A stretch of 62,390 nt of DNA from NCBI GenBank assembly GCA_947487155.1, contig CANKVS010000018.1, positions 1 to 62,390 on the forward strand, in the 5' to 3' direction. This stretch comes from an uncultured Flaviramulus sp. (lineage in GTDB: Bacteria > Bacteroidota > Bacteroidia > Flavobacteriales > Flavobacteriaceae). The first letter of the stretch is position 1. The number at the start of each line of letters is the position of its first letter. The translations under genes and the position numbers were made by a program. Positions 35,373 to 44,135 of the stretch are shown one piece after another. Below the pieces are notes generated by a model. It was not told the origin of the DNA, did no database searches, and was given only the letters and a program-made list of their open reading frames with translations.

Positions 35373-35711
35373 TTAATTATTGCTTCCTAGTAATAATACT
35401 TCTGATACTACCACTTCGGTTACATAGCGTTTTACTCCCTCTTTGTCCTCGTAAGACCGTGAAGATAATTTTCCTTCAACCGCAATTTCTTTCCCTTTGC
35501 TTACATACTTTTCAATGATGTCTGCCGTTTTTCCCCAAGCGATAACCGTATGCCAATTGGTATCTGTTTGCTTTTCGCCTTTTGAGTTTTTGTAGTTCTC
35601 ATTGGTTACCAATGATAAACGGACTACTTTTTTACCGCTTTCTAGTGTTGTAATGGTTGGTTCTTGTCCAACGTTTCCGATTAACTGTACTTTGTTTTTT
35701 AATGTACTCAT
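35373..35711 (-). CDS. ssb: Single-stranded DNA-binding protein
   Basis: The 112-aa protein is an OB-fold SSB with LKNKVQLIGNVGQEP, VVRLSLVTNENYKN, DTNWHTVIAWGKTADIIEKY and GKEIAVEGKLSSRSYEDKEG. The acidic C-terminal tail of chromosomal SSB is missing, as is common in element-encoded copies. It would protect transferred single strands. Confidence 0.93.
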   Translation of the reverse strand: MSTLKNKVQLIGNVGQEPTITTLESGKKVVRLSLVTNENYKNSKGEKQTDTNWHTVIAWGKTADIIEKYVSKGKEIAVEGKLSSRSYEDKEGVKRYVTEVVVSEVLLLGSNN

Positions 35712-35764
35712 GATTTAAAAATTAAAAGATTAATATTTCCCTTTTTAGATTTAAACTGTATTAA

Positions 35765-36101
35765 ATTTTAAGGGGTGTTTGTATGATTTCTTTCGTGCAC
35801 AGCACAATAGATAAAGTGGGTTTTGTCAAGACTTTTAGAACACAAATCAGGAGTGTCTGCGACGTAGCAAAATCTTTAGATTTTCAAGAAAGTAGAAACC
35901 TTATTTTTTTCTAAAACTTGTATAGTCTTGACAAGTTCCATAATGGGATTAGCAATTCTTTTAAATCCATATATGGAGGGAGCGTACGGGAAGTTAAGCT
36001 CGTGTAATAGATGTATTTAAATTAGAAGTGCTTATGCCATACCTGTTTTTCGTTGTCCCGAAAAACAACAAAGGCTTTATCTATTATAAACCCCTTAAAA
36101 T
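35765..36101. ncRNA. Candidate structured RNA defined by nested inverted repeats
   Basis: Three long-range pairings nest within each other: 35765-35776 with 36090-36101 (12 bp), 35806-35816 with 36075-36085 (11 bp), and 35823-35833 with 35924-35934 (11 bp). Inside are further hairpins at 35869-35884 (AAAATCT/AGATTTT) and 36045-36066 (GTTTTTCG/CGAAAAAC). The 500-bp gap between ssb and the next gene has no reading frame of note. Strand cannot be determined; on the minus strand it would be the ssb leader. A DNA-level role (origin) is also possible. Confidence 0.45.
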
Positions 36102-36129
36102 GATTAAGTCAACCCTTGAATTTTTAAGT

Positions 36130-36167
36130 ATTATCGAGCAAAGTCCCAAGAAGGACTTGCCGATAAT
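36130..36167. other. Hairpin with internal loop next to the structured region
   Basis: ATTATCG (36130-36136) pairs with CGATAAT (36161-36167), and AAGTCC (36141-36146) with GGACTT (36153-36158). It lies 49 bp from the stop of the leftward gene at 36216 and could be its terminator or part of the neighbouring RNA. Confidence 0.45.
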
Positions 36168-36215
36168 TCGGTTAAGAAAATTTAAGGTTTGGCTTTCCGA
36201 TTAAAAATCTAATGC

Positions 36216-36776
36216 TTAATGATCAAAAAGATGATTCTGTTTGATTATAATCCCATTAGACTTTACTTGTTTCTCACTTTTCAATGATTCTTTTAATGCT
36301 TTTCGTCTTTTCACGTAAATCCAACATCTTAGGTGTTTTAACAAGCCTTGTTCGTATTCGGAAAGGATTTCTGGGGCAATGCCTTCCATAGCTTTCATCA
36401 TTTCTTTTCTTTGGTTTCTATCTTTAAACATTTTAGCATATTGAAGTCCCGACCATGTATAGATATTGACCCATTCTGATGGCATTGGGGATTCGAACGT
36501 TCTGGGCATCATATAAGCCACAACCTCGGTAATTGATGCCATCTGTTCACCAGATATTAAAGTCATCATTCTACTTATGGTAACATTCTTTAGAATATCG
36601 ATTGGTATAGTGTCCTGCCATGCGGATTTAAAGACTATGACTGGACTTGTTAGGCAGTCCATTGTGTCGAAAACAAAATCTGAACATTGTTTTTTGTTTG
36701 ACTTTGTATTAGGTTTTTGATTTATTATCGGTTTGCAATCAAAACCAAAATCTAGTTGTAATTTAGAATGATTCAT
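36216..36776 (-). CDS. Hypothetical element protein, 186 aa
   Basis: No named family was recognised. The protein has a lysine/asparagine-rich start, a central hydrophobic/aromatic region (ITEVVAYMMPRTFESPMPSE, then WVNIYTWSGLQYAKMF) and a helical basic C-terminal part with CWIYVKRRKALKE. There is no signal peptide. Codon use matches its neighbours. It lies between the terminator at 36809 and the structured region. Confidence 0.65.
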   Translation of the reverse strand: MNHSKLQLDFGFDCKPIINQKPNTKSNKKQCSDFVFDTMDCLTSPVIVFKSAWQDTIPIDILKNVTISRMMTLISGEQMASITEVVAYMMPRTFESPMPSEWVNIYTWSGLQYAKMFKDRNQRKEMMKAMEGIAPEILSEYEQGLLKHLRCWIYVKRRKALKESLKSEKQVKSNGIIIKQNHLFDH

Positions 36777-36808
36777 TGTGATTTATTTTTTGAGTTAAAA
36801 CAAGAAAA

Positions 36809-36826
36809 CCTACTCTTGTGAGTAGG
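36809..36826 (-). terminator. Terminator downstream of the 135-aa gene
   Basis: CCTACTC (36809-36815) pairs with GAGTAGG (36820-36826) around TTGT. Read leftward the stem is followed by TTTTCTTGTTTT. It stands 27 bp after the stop at 36853. Confidence 0.65.
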
Positions 36827-36852
36827 CTTTTGTTAAAAGATTAAACATTTAG

Positions 36853-37260
36853 TTATAGTTCAAATTCTACAATTTGAGCTTCGATTTCATATTTACGTTG
36901 TTCTAATGTGGATTGTAAATGTGTCGTTACTAACTTGATTAGATTCGTGTTAGTGGTTTTGAACTCTAAATTGTGTGAATCTCTAATGTGAAACGAAGCC
37001 GAATCGTCTTGATTGTAATTAAACTTAGTCAGCTCACTTAATGTCTGTGTCAATCGTTCTCTTTGAGTAGCCAATCCTCTTAGCTTTTCAAACTTTTGAA
37101 TTCTGTCGTCCAAATTAATGGTAGCTTTTTCAGCTATTACTGTCTTTTCTGAAATAACCGTTTTCCCGACAGCTTGTTCGGTTAACTTTTTTTGAATGTC
37201 CTTTTTAACGGTCGCATTTTGTCTTTTTGCAGTTCCGTTTTGCTTCACTTTTGTTTCCAT
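36853..37260 (-). CDS. Hypothetical element protein, 135 aa
   Basis: No family was recognised. The N-terminal 45 residues are basic and rich in K, T and V; the rest is helical with a predicted coiled coil (RIQKFEKLRGLATQRERLTQ). There is no signal peptide or membrane segment. It is the gene directly downstream of the integrase but separated by 200 bp. Confidence 0.65.
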   Translation of the reverse strand: METKVKQNGTAKRQNATVKKDIQKKLTEQAVGKTVISEKTVIAEKATINLDDRIQKFEKLRGLATQRERLTQTLSELTKFNYNQDDSASFHIRDSHNLEFKTTNTNLIKLVTTHLQSTLEQRKYEIEAQIVEFEL

Positions 37261-37462
37261 GATTTTTAAATTTTAGATTAAACAATATTTGAGCACACAC
37301 CAAACGGAAGACAAAATTTTGGAGCAGAAAGGAAACGGAATAAATTAGAGACGTAGGAACGGCTTTATGCCGTCCCTTTTTCGAGAAATATTTTGCGACG
37401 TTTATCTTTCGGGAATATTGTATGAATATATATTATAATTACTTTTACTAATAATTTTTAGT

Positions 37463-38710
37463 TTAAACAGCAGAAACTTTCTGACTATTTAAATCTGATA
37501 TATCATTAAATTTATTTTTTAAAATTCTAATATCACTACTAACTTTTTGTTCAATAACCCTTGCATATACTTGAGTGGTAGATATTTTAGTATGTCCCAA
37601 GAGTTTTGATACCGTTTCTATAGGCACTCCATTAGATAATGTTACTGTTGTAGCAAATGTATGTCTGGCAGAATGAAACGTTAATTGCTTGTTTATTTCT
37701 AATTCTAATGTAATCTCTTTAAGATAGGTATTTACTTTTTGATTGCTATAAACTGGTAACAATCTATCAGGAAGTGTTCCTTTATACTTGTTTATAATAT
37801 CTTGTGCTTTATCCAAAATAGGAACTTTTACTGGTTCATCGGTTTTCACTCTTTTGGTAAATATCCAGTAATCACCATCTATTCCTCTTACAATATTGTC
37901 TTTACCTAATAATTTTACATCCATATAAGATAATCCCGTATAACAGGCAAAAACAAAAACATCTCTAGTTTTAATATGATTTTCATCTTTAAGAACACCA
38001 AGTTCCAATATTTGCAATTCTGATTTTGATAAAAAAGCGCGTTTGTATTTTTTGAACTTTAGCTTGTAACGTGCAAATGGGTTCTTTTCTATCCATTCTA
38101 GGTCAGTTGCCAAATTGAGCAACTTTTTAAAACGTTCCAAATGTTTCATTATACCATTGTTGTTCAGCGATTGTGATTTGCTGATAGAGGGTGCATTACG
38201 CAAAAATTGCTCAAAATCAATGATAAAACTATAAGATAGTTGTTTTAAATAAATATCATTGGCTTTTATTTTTTCCTTTAAGAACTTTTTTAAATACTTT
38301 TCGGTAGTGTAATAGTTTTTTAGAGTTCCGAATTTAAGAACGAACTTCATACTGGTATTATGGAAGTCCACTAGCTCCAATAAAGTTTTATGTTGTTCAT
38401 CTTCCCCTAAAAACCGAGACTTAATACTTTGTGAGGTAATGAGTTTAAATTCAGAGGTCAATTCCTTATGGCAAGTCAATAAATTGGTATAAACGTTATC
38501 CAAATAGGCATTGAGCATTTTGGCTCCTGGCGTCCTTGGTTTGGCTCTTTTGGATTTGCTATCCCAATAGGTAACCAAAATGGACCTTTTCAAACTGATT
38601 TCTGAACGTTTTCCATTTACGGTAATACGTACATAAATAGGGGCTAAATCCCCTTTACTCTTGGCCATTTTCAACCAAAAATGAATACTGAATGTCTTTG
38701 AAGTTTGCAT
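37463..38710 (-). CDS. int: Tyrosine recombinase (integrase), IntDOT-like
   Basis: The 415-aa protein has an N-terminal arm-binding domain, a core-binding domain (about 105-205) and a catalytic domain from about 225. Catalytic residues seen are HSAR (His346, Arg349), LGHTK (His373) and the nucleophile Tyr382 in TTQVYARV. The position of the first catalytic Arg reads TGLSYMD (Ser261); IntDOT likewise has Ser there. It lies 225 bp inside the attachment core at the tRNA, so it should drive insertion at tRNA-Pro. Confidence 0.95.
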   Translation of the reverse strand: MQTSKTFSIHFWLKMAKSKGDLAPIYVRITVNGKRSEISLKRSILVTYWDSKSKRAKPRTPGAKMLNAYLDNVYTNLLTCHKELTSEFKLITSQSIKSRFLGEDEQHKTLLELVDFHNTSMKFVLKFGTLKNYYTTEKYLKKFLKEKIKANDIYLKQLSYSFIIDFEQFLRNAPSISKSQSLNNNGIMKHLERFKKLLNLATDLEWIEKNPFARYKLKFKKYKRAFLSKSELQILELGVLKDENHIKTRDVFVFACYTGLSYMDVKLLGKDNIVRGIDGDYWIFTKRVKTDEPVKVPILDKAQDIINKYKGTLPDRLLPVYSNQKVNTYLKEITLELEINKQLTFHSARHTFATTVTLSNGVPIETVSKLLGHTKISTTQVYARVIEQKVSSDIRILKNKFNDISDLNSQKVSAV

Positions 38711-38806
38711 AAACTCTCGCTTTAAATGAATAATCGATTTGTTTTACGAAAGTCAAATCGAAACGAAAGTCAAATGTTAATGGAGTACCAAGGTAGTGAA
38801 AAATTT

Positions 38807-38840
38807 GGTAACTATCTGGGTAACCGAATAGGTCACTTTT
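38807..38840. repeat. 12-bp-period repeats and right copy of the 22-bp subterminal repeat
   Basis: GGTAAC (38807), GGTAAC (38819) and GGTCAC (38831) follow at exact 12-bp steps. Bases 38819-38840 are identical to 368-389. They lie between the integrase start and the attachment core and are good candidates for arm-type integrase sites. Confidence 0.6.
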
Positions 38841-38855
38841 CAATTGATATTAAAA

Positions 38856-38931
38856 CTAATCTTATGATTTCAATAAAAATGAAAATCACTGATTTTCATA
38901 AGATTAGCTGTTTTTTGGTATCATTTGATAC
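38856..38931. repeat. Inverted repeats next to the right attachment core
   Basis: Arms CTAATCTTATGA (38856-38867) and TCATAAGATTAG (38896-38907) form a 12-bp inverted repeat that competes with an inner hairpin (38879-38888 with 38890-38899). GTATCA/TGATAC (38918-38931) follows. A similar series stands before the left core at 214-293. Confidence 0.7.
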
Positions 38932-38934
38932 TCT

Positions 38935-38951
38935 TTTTGTCGGGGTGGCAG
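38935..38951. repeat. attR, right attachment core in the tRNA-Pro 3' end
   Basis: It is identical to 291-307. It covers the last 12 nt of tRNA-Pro and 5 nt beyond, so integration leaves the tRNA gene intact. Confidence 0.88.
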
Positions 38952-39014
38952 GATTCGAACCTGCGACCTCCGCGTCCCAAACGCGGCGCGATAACCGGGC
39001 TACGCTACACCCCG
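38940..39014 (-). tRNA. tRNA-Pro (anticodon TGG)
   Basis: Read on the minus strand, the acceptor stem CGGGGTG pairs with CACCCCG, the anticodon arm is CGCGTTTGGGACGCG with TGG at its centre, and the T arm has GGTTCGAATCC. The discriminator base is A, and CCA is not encoded. It is the integration site of the element. Confidence 0.97.
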
Positions 39015-39108
39015 AATATAAATAGAATTCAAAATATCATTTGATAATTTTTATTCCATTTTAATGTAACTTTCTCTGAGCGTAGTTTATGACGTACTTG
39101 ATACGGTA

Positions 39109-39120
39109 CTACACCCCGAA
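39109..39120. repeat. 12-nt copy of the tRNA-Pro 5' end
   Basis: CTACACCCCGAA recurs here about 100 bp beyond the same string in the tRNA gene (39005-39016). It might be a relic of an earlier integration or rearrangement, or part of a host repeat. Confidence 0.4.
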
Positions 39121-39264
39121 GTGGTTATCCATTTTAAGATTGCAAATATACTTTTTTTATTCAATCTGTAATTCTTTTAACAAAGAAATTTTAATTACTA
39201 ATAAACGCATTGTCATCATATAAAAAATTAAATTAGCAATTCTAATTTTAACATGACATTTTAA

Positions 39265-41562
39265 GTGCAGCAATCAAAAATAACGACACTTATAATACTT
39301 GCTATTTGCAGTGTTTTTTCAAGCTTCAGTCAAACAGGAATAAAAGGAAAAGTTGTTGATAATAACAATAGTGAACTGCTATCAAATGTCATCATCACCA
39401 ATTTGAGTAGTAAAAAAGAGGTTCTTTCAAATAACAATGGACTATTTGAGATTAGCAAAACAGGAACTTATTCATTTAAAAAAAATGGTTATTTAGAAAA
39501 AACTGTCACCATACAAAATAATGATTATCTAATCATTCAATTAAATATTAACCCTTCAGAATTAAATGAAATAATAATACACTCAAATCTGTTACCTAAA
39601 AAGTTAAAAACATCGTCTGCTACAATTAATATCTTATCAAAAAAGGACATTGCTCGCGGAAATAGTATTAATACAACATCCATTTTAAATAGAACTCCAG
39701 GTGTATTCATGCAAAGCGGTGCTCTAAACACGAACAGAATAACCATTAGAGGTGTGGGGTCTAGAAACTTATTTGGAACTGCTAAAATACGTGCTTATTT
39801 TAAAGATATTCCATTAACTACAGGAAGTGGAGAAACTACTATTGAAGATTTCGAATTAGCATCATTATCTCGCATTGAAATAACCAAAGGTGCTTCAAGC
39901 ATATTTGGTGCAGGACTTGGCGGCACTATTCAATTAAAGCCTCAAAACAGTTATTTAAATGAAAGTCCTTTAAATACTGAATTCACTTTTGGATCTTTTG
40001 GGTTAACAAAAAAACTTATTAATTTTAACTACGGCAACACAAAAAATAGCATAAAAGCTATTTATAGTAATACCCATAGTGATGGGTATCGAGATAATAA
40101 TGAATATAGCCGACAAACCTTCACCTTAAATTCAAATTATTTTCTTGGAGAAAAAGATGAATTATCTTTCTTAGCTAGTTATGTCGATTTAAAAGCTTTT
40201 ATTCCAAGTTCACTTAACGAAAATACCTATTTAAATAACCCCACGTCGGCAGCTTTTACGTGGGGGCAATCAAAAGGATTTGAAGATTCTAAGCGTGGTA
40301 TATTTGGACTATCTTGGAATCACACTTACAACAATAACGTAAAACAAGTTACAAGTATTTTTACATCTTTTAGAAAAGGATATGAACCAAGGCCTTTTAA
40401 CATTTTAGATGAAAACACCCTTGCTTTAGGCATAAGAAGCCGTTTTATTGGTCGCTTAAAATTGTTTAATAACAACTTAAACTGGACTATTGGCGGCGAA
40501 CTTTTTAAGGACAATTATAAATCGGGCACTTTTATAAATTTATATCAAGATTTTCCAGAAGGACATGGTAGTGTTAAAGGAAATCGTTTATCAGATTTTA
40601 AAGAAAAAAGAAAATATTCTAATATCTTTTTTGAAACCAATTATGCATTAACAAACAAAACGATAGTTTCAATTGGATTAAATTTTAATCACACATCCTA
40701 CAATTTAGATGATAGGTTTATAGCCTCGATAGATAACCCCGACCAATCAGGAACTTTTAAATTTAAGAGTATCGTCTCTCCAAAATTTGGAATATCACAT
40801 CAACTAACTAATCATATCGCTTTATATTCAAATATAAGCCATGGCTTCTCTCCTATTTCATTAGAAGAAACATTGCTCCCCGATGGTCAAATAAACACTG
40901 AATTAAAACCAGAAACAGGTTGGAATTACGAAATTGGTTCTCGTGGGGCTATTTTCAATAACAAACTTCAATTTAGTTTAGCTATATATCGTTTACATAT
41001 TAAAAACCTTTTGGTTGCAAGACGAACAAGTCAAGATCAATTTATTGGCATTAATGCAGGCCAAACACAACATGATGGATTAGAATTAGAATTAAATTAT
41101 ATATGGCTAAAAAACGCTGCTATTTCATTAAGCACTTTTATTAATTATTCGCTAAACAATTATAAATTTAAAACCTTTATAGATGGTGATGATAACTTCT
41201 CTGGAAATGATTTAACTGGAGTTCCTTCAGAAGTATTTAATACAGGTATTGATATCGATTCAAAAATTGGTTTTTACGGAAACATTAACTTCCAGCATGT
41301 AGGACGTATGCCAATTACTGATGATAATAATTTGTATTCAGACAGTTACAATCTAGCTAATTTAAAATTTGGCTATAAGGTAAATGCTAATAAAAACTTA
41401 AAATTAAATCTCTTTTTAGGTATAAATAATATATTTGATGAAAATTATGCATCCCAAATTTTAATAAATGCTTCAGGTTTTGGAGGTAATGCACCTCGAT
41501 ATTATTACCCTGGAAATCCTGCTAATTATTATGCAGGGATAAACATAAATTATATTTTCTAA
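39265..41562 (+). CDS. TonB-dependent receptor with carboxypeptidase-like N-domain
   Basis: The 765-aa protein starts at GTG (39265), as the ATG 12 bp upstream meets a stop at once. It has a signal peptide (VFSSFSQ), a carboxypeptidase-like domain (GIKGKVVDNNNSELLSNVII), a plug domain (SILNRTPGVFMQSGALNTNRITIR is its start; split across 145-165) and a beta barrel ending in INYIF. It takes up a bulky nutrient or metal complex. It lies 17 bp before a PQQ-type dehydrogenase gene, perhaps one functional unit. Substrate unknown. Confidence 0.92.
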   Translation: MQQSKITTLIILAICSVFSSFSQTGIKGKVVDNNNSELLSNVIITNLSSKKEVLSNNNGLFEISKTGTYSFKKNGYLEKTVTIQNNDYLIIQLNINPSELNEIIIHSNLLPKKLKTSSATINILSKKDIARGNSINTTSILNRTPGVFMQSGALNTNRITIRGVGSRNLFGTAKIRAYFKDIPLTTGSGETTIEDFELASLSRIEITKGASSIFGAGLGGTIQLKPQNSYLNESPLNTEFTFGSFGLTKKLINFNYGNTKNSIKAIYSNTHSDGYRDNNEYSRQTFTLNSNYFLGEKDELSFLASYVDLKAFIPSSLNENTYLNNPTSAAFTWGQSKGFEDSKRGIFGLSWNHTYNNNVKQVTSIFTSFRKGYEPRPFNILDENTLALGIRSRFIGRLKLFNNNLNWTIGGELFKDNYKSGTFINLYQDFPEGHGSVKGNRLSDFKEKRKYSNIFFETNYALTNKTIVSIGLNFNHTSYNLDDRFIASIDNPDQSGTFKFKSIVSPKFGISHQLTNHIALYSNISHGFSPISLEETLLPDGQINTELKPETGWNYEIGSRGAIFNNKLQFSLAIYRLHIKNLLVARRTSQDQFIGINAGQTQHDGLELELNYIWLKNAAISLSTFINYSLNNYKFKTFIDGDDNFSGNDLTGVPSEVFNTGIDIDSKIGFYGNINFQHVGRMPITDDNNLYSDSYNLANLKFGYKVNANKNLKLNLFLGINNIFDENYASQILINASGFGGNAPRYYYPGNPANYYAGININYIF

Positions 41563-41579
41563 TATAAAACCATTATATA

Positions 41580-42704
41580 ATGAAACAAATTCATTCATTA
41601 CTAGCAATTGTTTTCATAACATTTGTGGCATGTGCACAACAAACAGAATCTGAAATAAAAGCAGAAACACCTTCAAACTTAAATTACACTACTGAAATTG
41701 TAGTTTCAGATTTAAATATTCCTTGGGGTATGGCATTTTTACCAGATAACAGCATGCTTATTACTGAAAAATCTGGAGAACTTATTCATTTTAAAAATGG
41801 AAACAAAACACTAATAGAAGGTGTTCCTGAGGTTTATCCACGTGGTCAAGGTGGTTTGCTAGACATCGCATTGCATCCTAATTACAAAGAAAATGGTTGG
41901 ATATATTTATCGCATTCATCTAAAGAAGGTGATGGTGATGGCGGTAATACAGCAATTACTAGAGCTAAACTAAATGGCAACACATTAGTTGACAAACAAC
42001 TAATATATAAAGGTGCAGAGAACACTAAAAAAGGTCAACACTGGGGCTCTCGTATAGTGTTTGACGATACAGGGTATTTGTATTTTTCTATTGGAGATAG
42101 AGGTAACAGAGACGAAAACCCTCAAGACATTACTAAAGATGGTGGTAAAATTTACAGATTAAATGACGATGGTAGTATACCTAACGACAATCCGTTTATT
42201 AACAAAACCAATGCCAAAACAGGCATTTACAGTTACGGACACAGAAATCCACAAGGCATGACAAAAAACCCATTTACAGGAGCTATTTGGGTTAATGAGC
42301 ACGGACCACAAGGTGGCGATGAAATTAATATAATTGAAATAGGAAAAAACTTTGGGTGGCCTATTATTTCTTACGGTATTAACTATAGCGGCACCTCTTT
42401 TACAGATATAACAGAAAAAGACGGTATGGAACAACCGCTTTTTTATTGGGTGCCATCTATAGCACCAAGCGGGATGGCTTTTGTTTCATCAGAAATATAT
42501 CCAGAATGGAAAGGTAATGTGTTGGTAGGCTCATTAAAATTCAAATACTTAGAACGTTTAGTTTTAGAGAATAATAAAGTTGTTAACCGCGAAAAATTAT
42601 TTGAAGATATAGGTCGTGTTAGAAATGTGCTTCAAGGGCCAGATGGTTATATTTATGTAGCTGTAGAAGGGAAAGGCATTGTTAAAATTATCTCAGAAGA
42701 ATAA
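41580..42704 (+). CDS. PQQ-dependent sugar dehydrogenase (GSDH family), lipoprotein
   Basis: The 374-aa protein has a lipobox (FVACAQQ) and the beta-propeller signatures of soluble aldose dehydrogenases: PWGMAFLPDNSMLITEK, GQGGLLDIALHP, GQHWGSRIVFD, GHRNPQGM and EHGPQGGDEIN. It oxidises sugars or related alcohols using PQQ in the periplasm. The overlapping cytochrome c gene suggests where its electrons go. Confidence 0.92.
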   Translation: MKQIHSLLAIVFITFVACAQQTESEIKAETPSNLNYTTEIVVSDLNIPWGMAFLPDNSMLITEKSGELIHFKNGNKTLIEGVPEVYPRGQGGLLDIALHPNYKENGWIYLSHSSKEGDGDGGNTAITRAKLNGNTLVDKQLIYKGAENTKKGQHWGSRIVFDDTGYLYFSIGDRGNRDENPQDITKDGGKIYRLNDDGSIPNDNPFINKTNAKTGIYSYGHRNPQGMTKNPFTGAIWVNEHGPQGGDEINIIEIGKNFGWPIISYGINYSGTSFTDITEKDGMEQPLFYWVPSIAPSGMAFVSSEIYPEWKGNVLVGSLKFKYLERLVLENNKVVNREKLFEDIGRVRNVLQGPDGYIYVAVEGKGIVKIISEE

Positions 42705-42714
42705 AAAAGAATAC

Positions 42715-43134
42715 ATGAAATTAATTATAATTTGCTTTTTATCCGCATCATCATTGGTTGTACTTAACTTAAACCAAAATTCATATTCACATCAAACAGA
42801 TCCGCTAAAAGAAAGCATTGAAAGAGGTCGAGAAATTTACACCGACTTTTGTATTACTTGCCATTTACCTTCTGGCAAAGGCGTTGAAAATGTTTTTCCG
42901 CCACTTGCAAAATCTGATTATTTAATAAAAAACAGAGAAGCAAGTATTAAGGGGATAAAATTTGGACAGCAGGGAGAAATTACCGTTAATGGTAAAACAT
43001 ACAACGGTACCATGGCTCCCTTAGGGTTAGAAAATGATGAAATTGCAGATGTTATGAATTATATTACCAACAGTTGGGGTAATAAGAATGATAAAATTGT
43101 TACTGAAGAAGAAGTTTCAAACATCAAAAAATAA
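42715..43134 (+). CDS. Periplasmic cytochrome c
   Basis: I choose the ATG at 42715 (MKLIIICFLSASSLVV), giving a signal peptide; the longer frame from 42679 overlaps the upstream gene. The 139-aa protein has one haem site CITCH and a probable axial Met in YNGTMAPLG. It is likely the electron acceptor of the preceding dehydrogenase. Confidence 0.9.
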   Translation: MKLIIICFLSASSLVVLNLNQNSYSHQTDPLKESIERGREIYTDFCITCHLPSGKGVENVFPPLAKSDYLIKNREASIKGIKFGQQGEITVNGKTYNGTMAPLGLENDEIADVMNYITNSWGNKNDKIVTEEEVSNIKK

Positions 43135-43199
43135 ATATATTTTTTCTTTTGTCATTCAACATTTAACTAACTTTGTGTAGTTAATAAACATAAACAATC

Positions 43200-43805
43200 A
43201 TGCTAATTATAGGAATTGCAGGAGGAACAGGCTGTGGCAAAACAACTGTTGTAAACCAAATACTTAACGAGCTTCCTAAAGGCGAAGTTGGTGTAATATC
43301 TCAAGATTCTTATTACAAGGGTACCACACACTTAACTTATGAAGAGCGTGTAAAAATAAATTTCGATCATCCAAGGTCTATAGATTTTAATCTTTTAGTT
43401 AATCATTTAAAAGCATTAAAAAACAGCACCGCAATACACCAACCTGTTTATTCGTTCGTTAAACATAATAGAACTGGCGATACTATTTTAACGCACCCAA
43501 GGAAAGTAATGATTGTTGAAGGCATTTTAATTTTAACAAATCCTGAATTAAGAGATATGTTTGATATTAAAATATTTGTTCATGCCGATAGTGATGAGCG
43601 TTTAATACGCAGGTTAAAGCGTGATATTTCTGAACGTGGCAGAGACATTAACGAAGTATTATTGCGTTATAAAAACACGTTAAAACCAATGCACGATCAG
43701 TTTATTGAGCCTATGAAAGAATATGCAGATATTATTATACCAAATAATAAATACAACACCGTAGCAGTAGATATTGTTCGCACAATTATAAATGAAAAAT
43801 TGTAA
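43200..43805 (+). CDS. udk: Uridine kinase
   Basis: The 201-aa protein matches uridine/cytidine kinase: Walker A GGTGCGKTTV, SQDSYYKG, NFDHPRSIDF, and the lid RDISERGRD. It phosphorylates uridine and cytidine in pyrimidine salvage. The next gene starts directly after its stop. Confidence 0.96.
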   Translation: MLIIGIAGGTGCGKTTVVNQILNELPKGEVGVISQDSYYKGTTHLTYEERVKINFDHPRSIDFNLLVNHLKALKNSTAIHQPVYSFVKHNRTGDTILTHPRKVMIVEGILILTNPELRDMFDIKIFVHADSDERLIRRLKRDISERGRDINEVLLRYKNTLKPMHDQFIEPMKEYADIIIPNNKYNTVAVDIVRTIINEKL

Positions 43806-44135
43806 ATGGCAACCTTAAAAAATAAAAGCAAGTTTATAAAACCATTTAAAAATTGGTTTGTTATTATTCTAATTGTATTTGCAGTTTGGATGCTTTTTTT
43901 TGATACCAATTCTTGGTTTATTCATAATGAATTAAATAGCGATATTAAGGCTCTAGAAAATGAAAAAGAATACTATAAAAGAGAAATAGAAAAAGATAAT
44001 AAAGCCATAAAAAAACTTAGTACAAAAGAAGGTTTAGAGAAATTTGCTCGTGAAGAATATTATATGAAACGAGACAATGAAGAAATTTTCATTATAGAAT
44101 ACGAAGATAGTTTAAAAACTAAATTAGATGAGTAA
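43806..44135 (+). CDS. Septum formation initiator (FtsB/DivIC family)
   Basis: The 109-aa protein has one membrane helix (about 16-36), then a coiled coil (LNSDIKALENEKEYYKREIE) and the conserved end GLEKFAREEYYMKRDNEEIF. It is a divisome scaffold protein. It begins where udk ends and overlaps the following gene by 8 bp. Confidence 0.9.
   Translation: MATLKNKSKFIKPFKNWFVIILIVFAVWMLFFDTNSWFIHNELNSDIKALENEKEYYKREIEKDNKAIKKLSTKEGLEKFAREEYYMKRDNEEIFIIEYEDSLKTKLDE

Noticed and set aside
38711..38934. Plus-strand frame 38726-39025 overlapping the tRNA
   Set aside because: It reads through the antisense strand of the tRNA gene and the inverted repeats; not a plausible gene.
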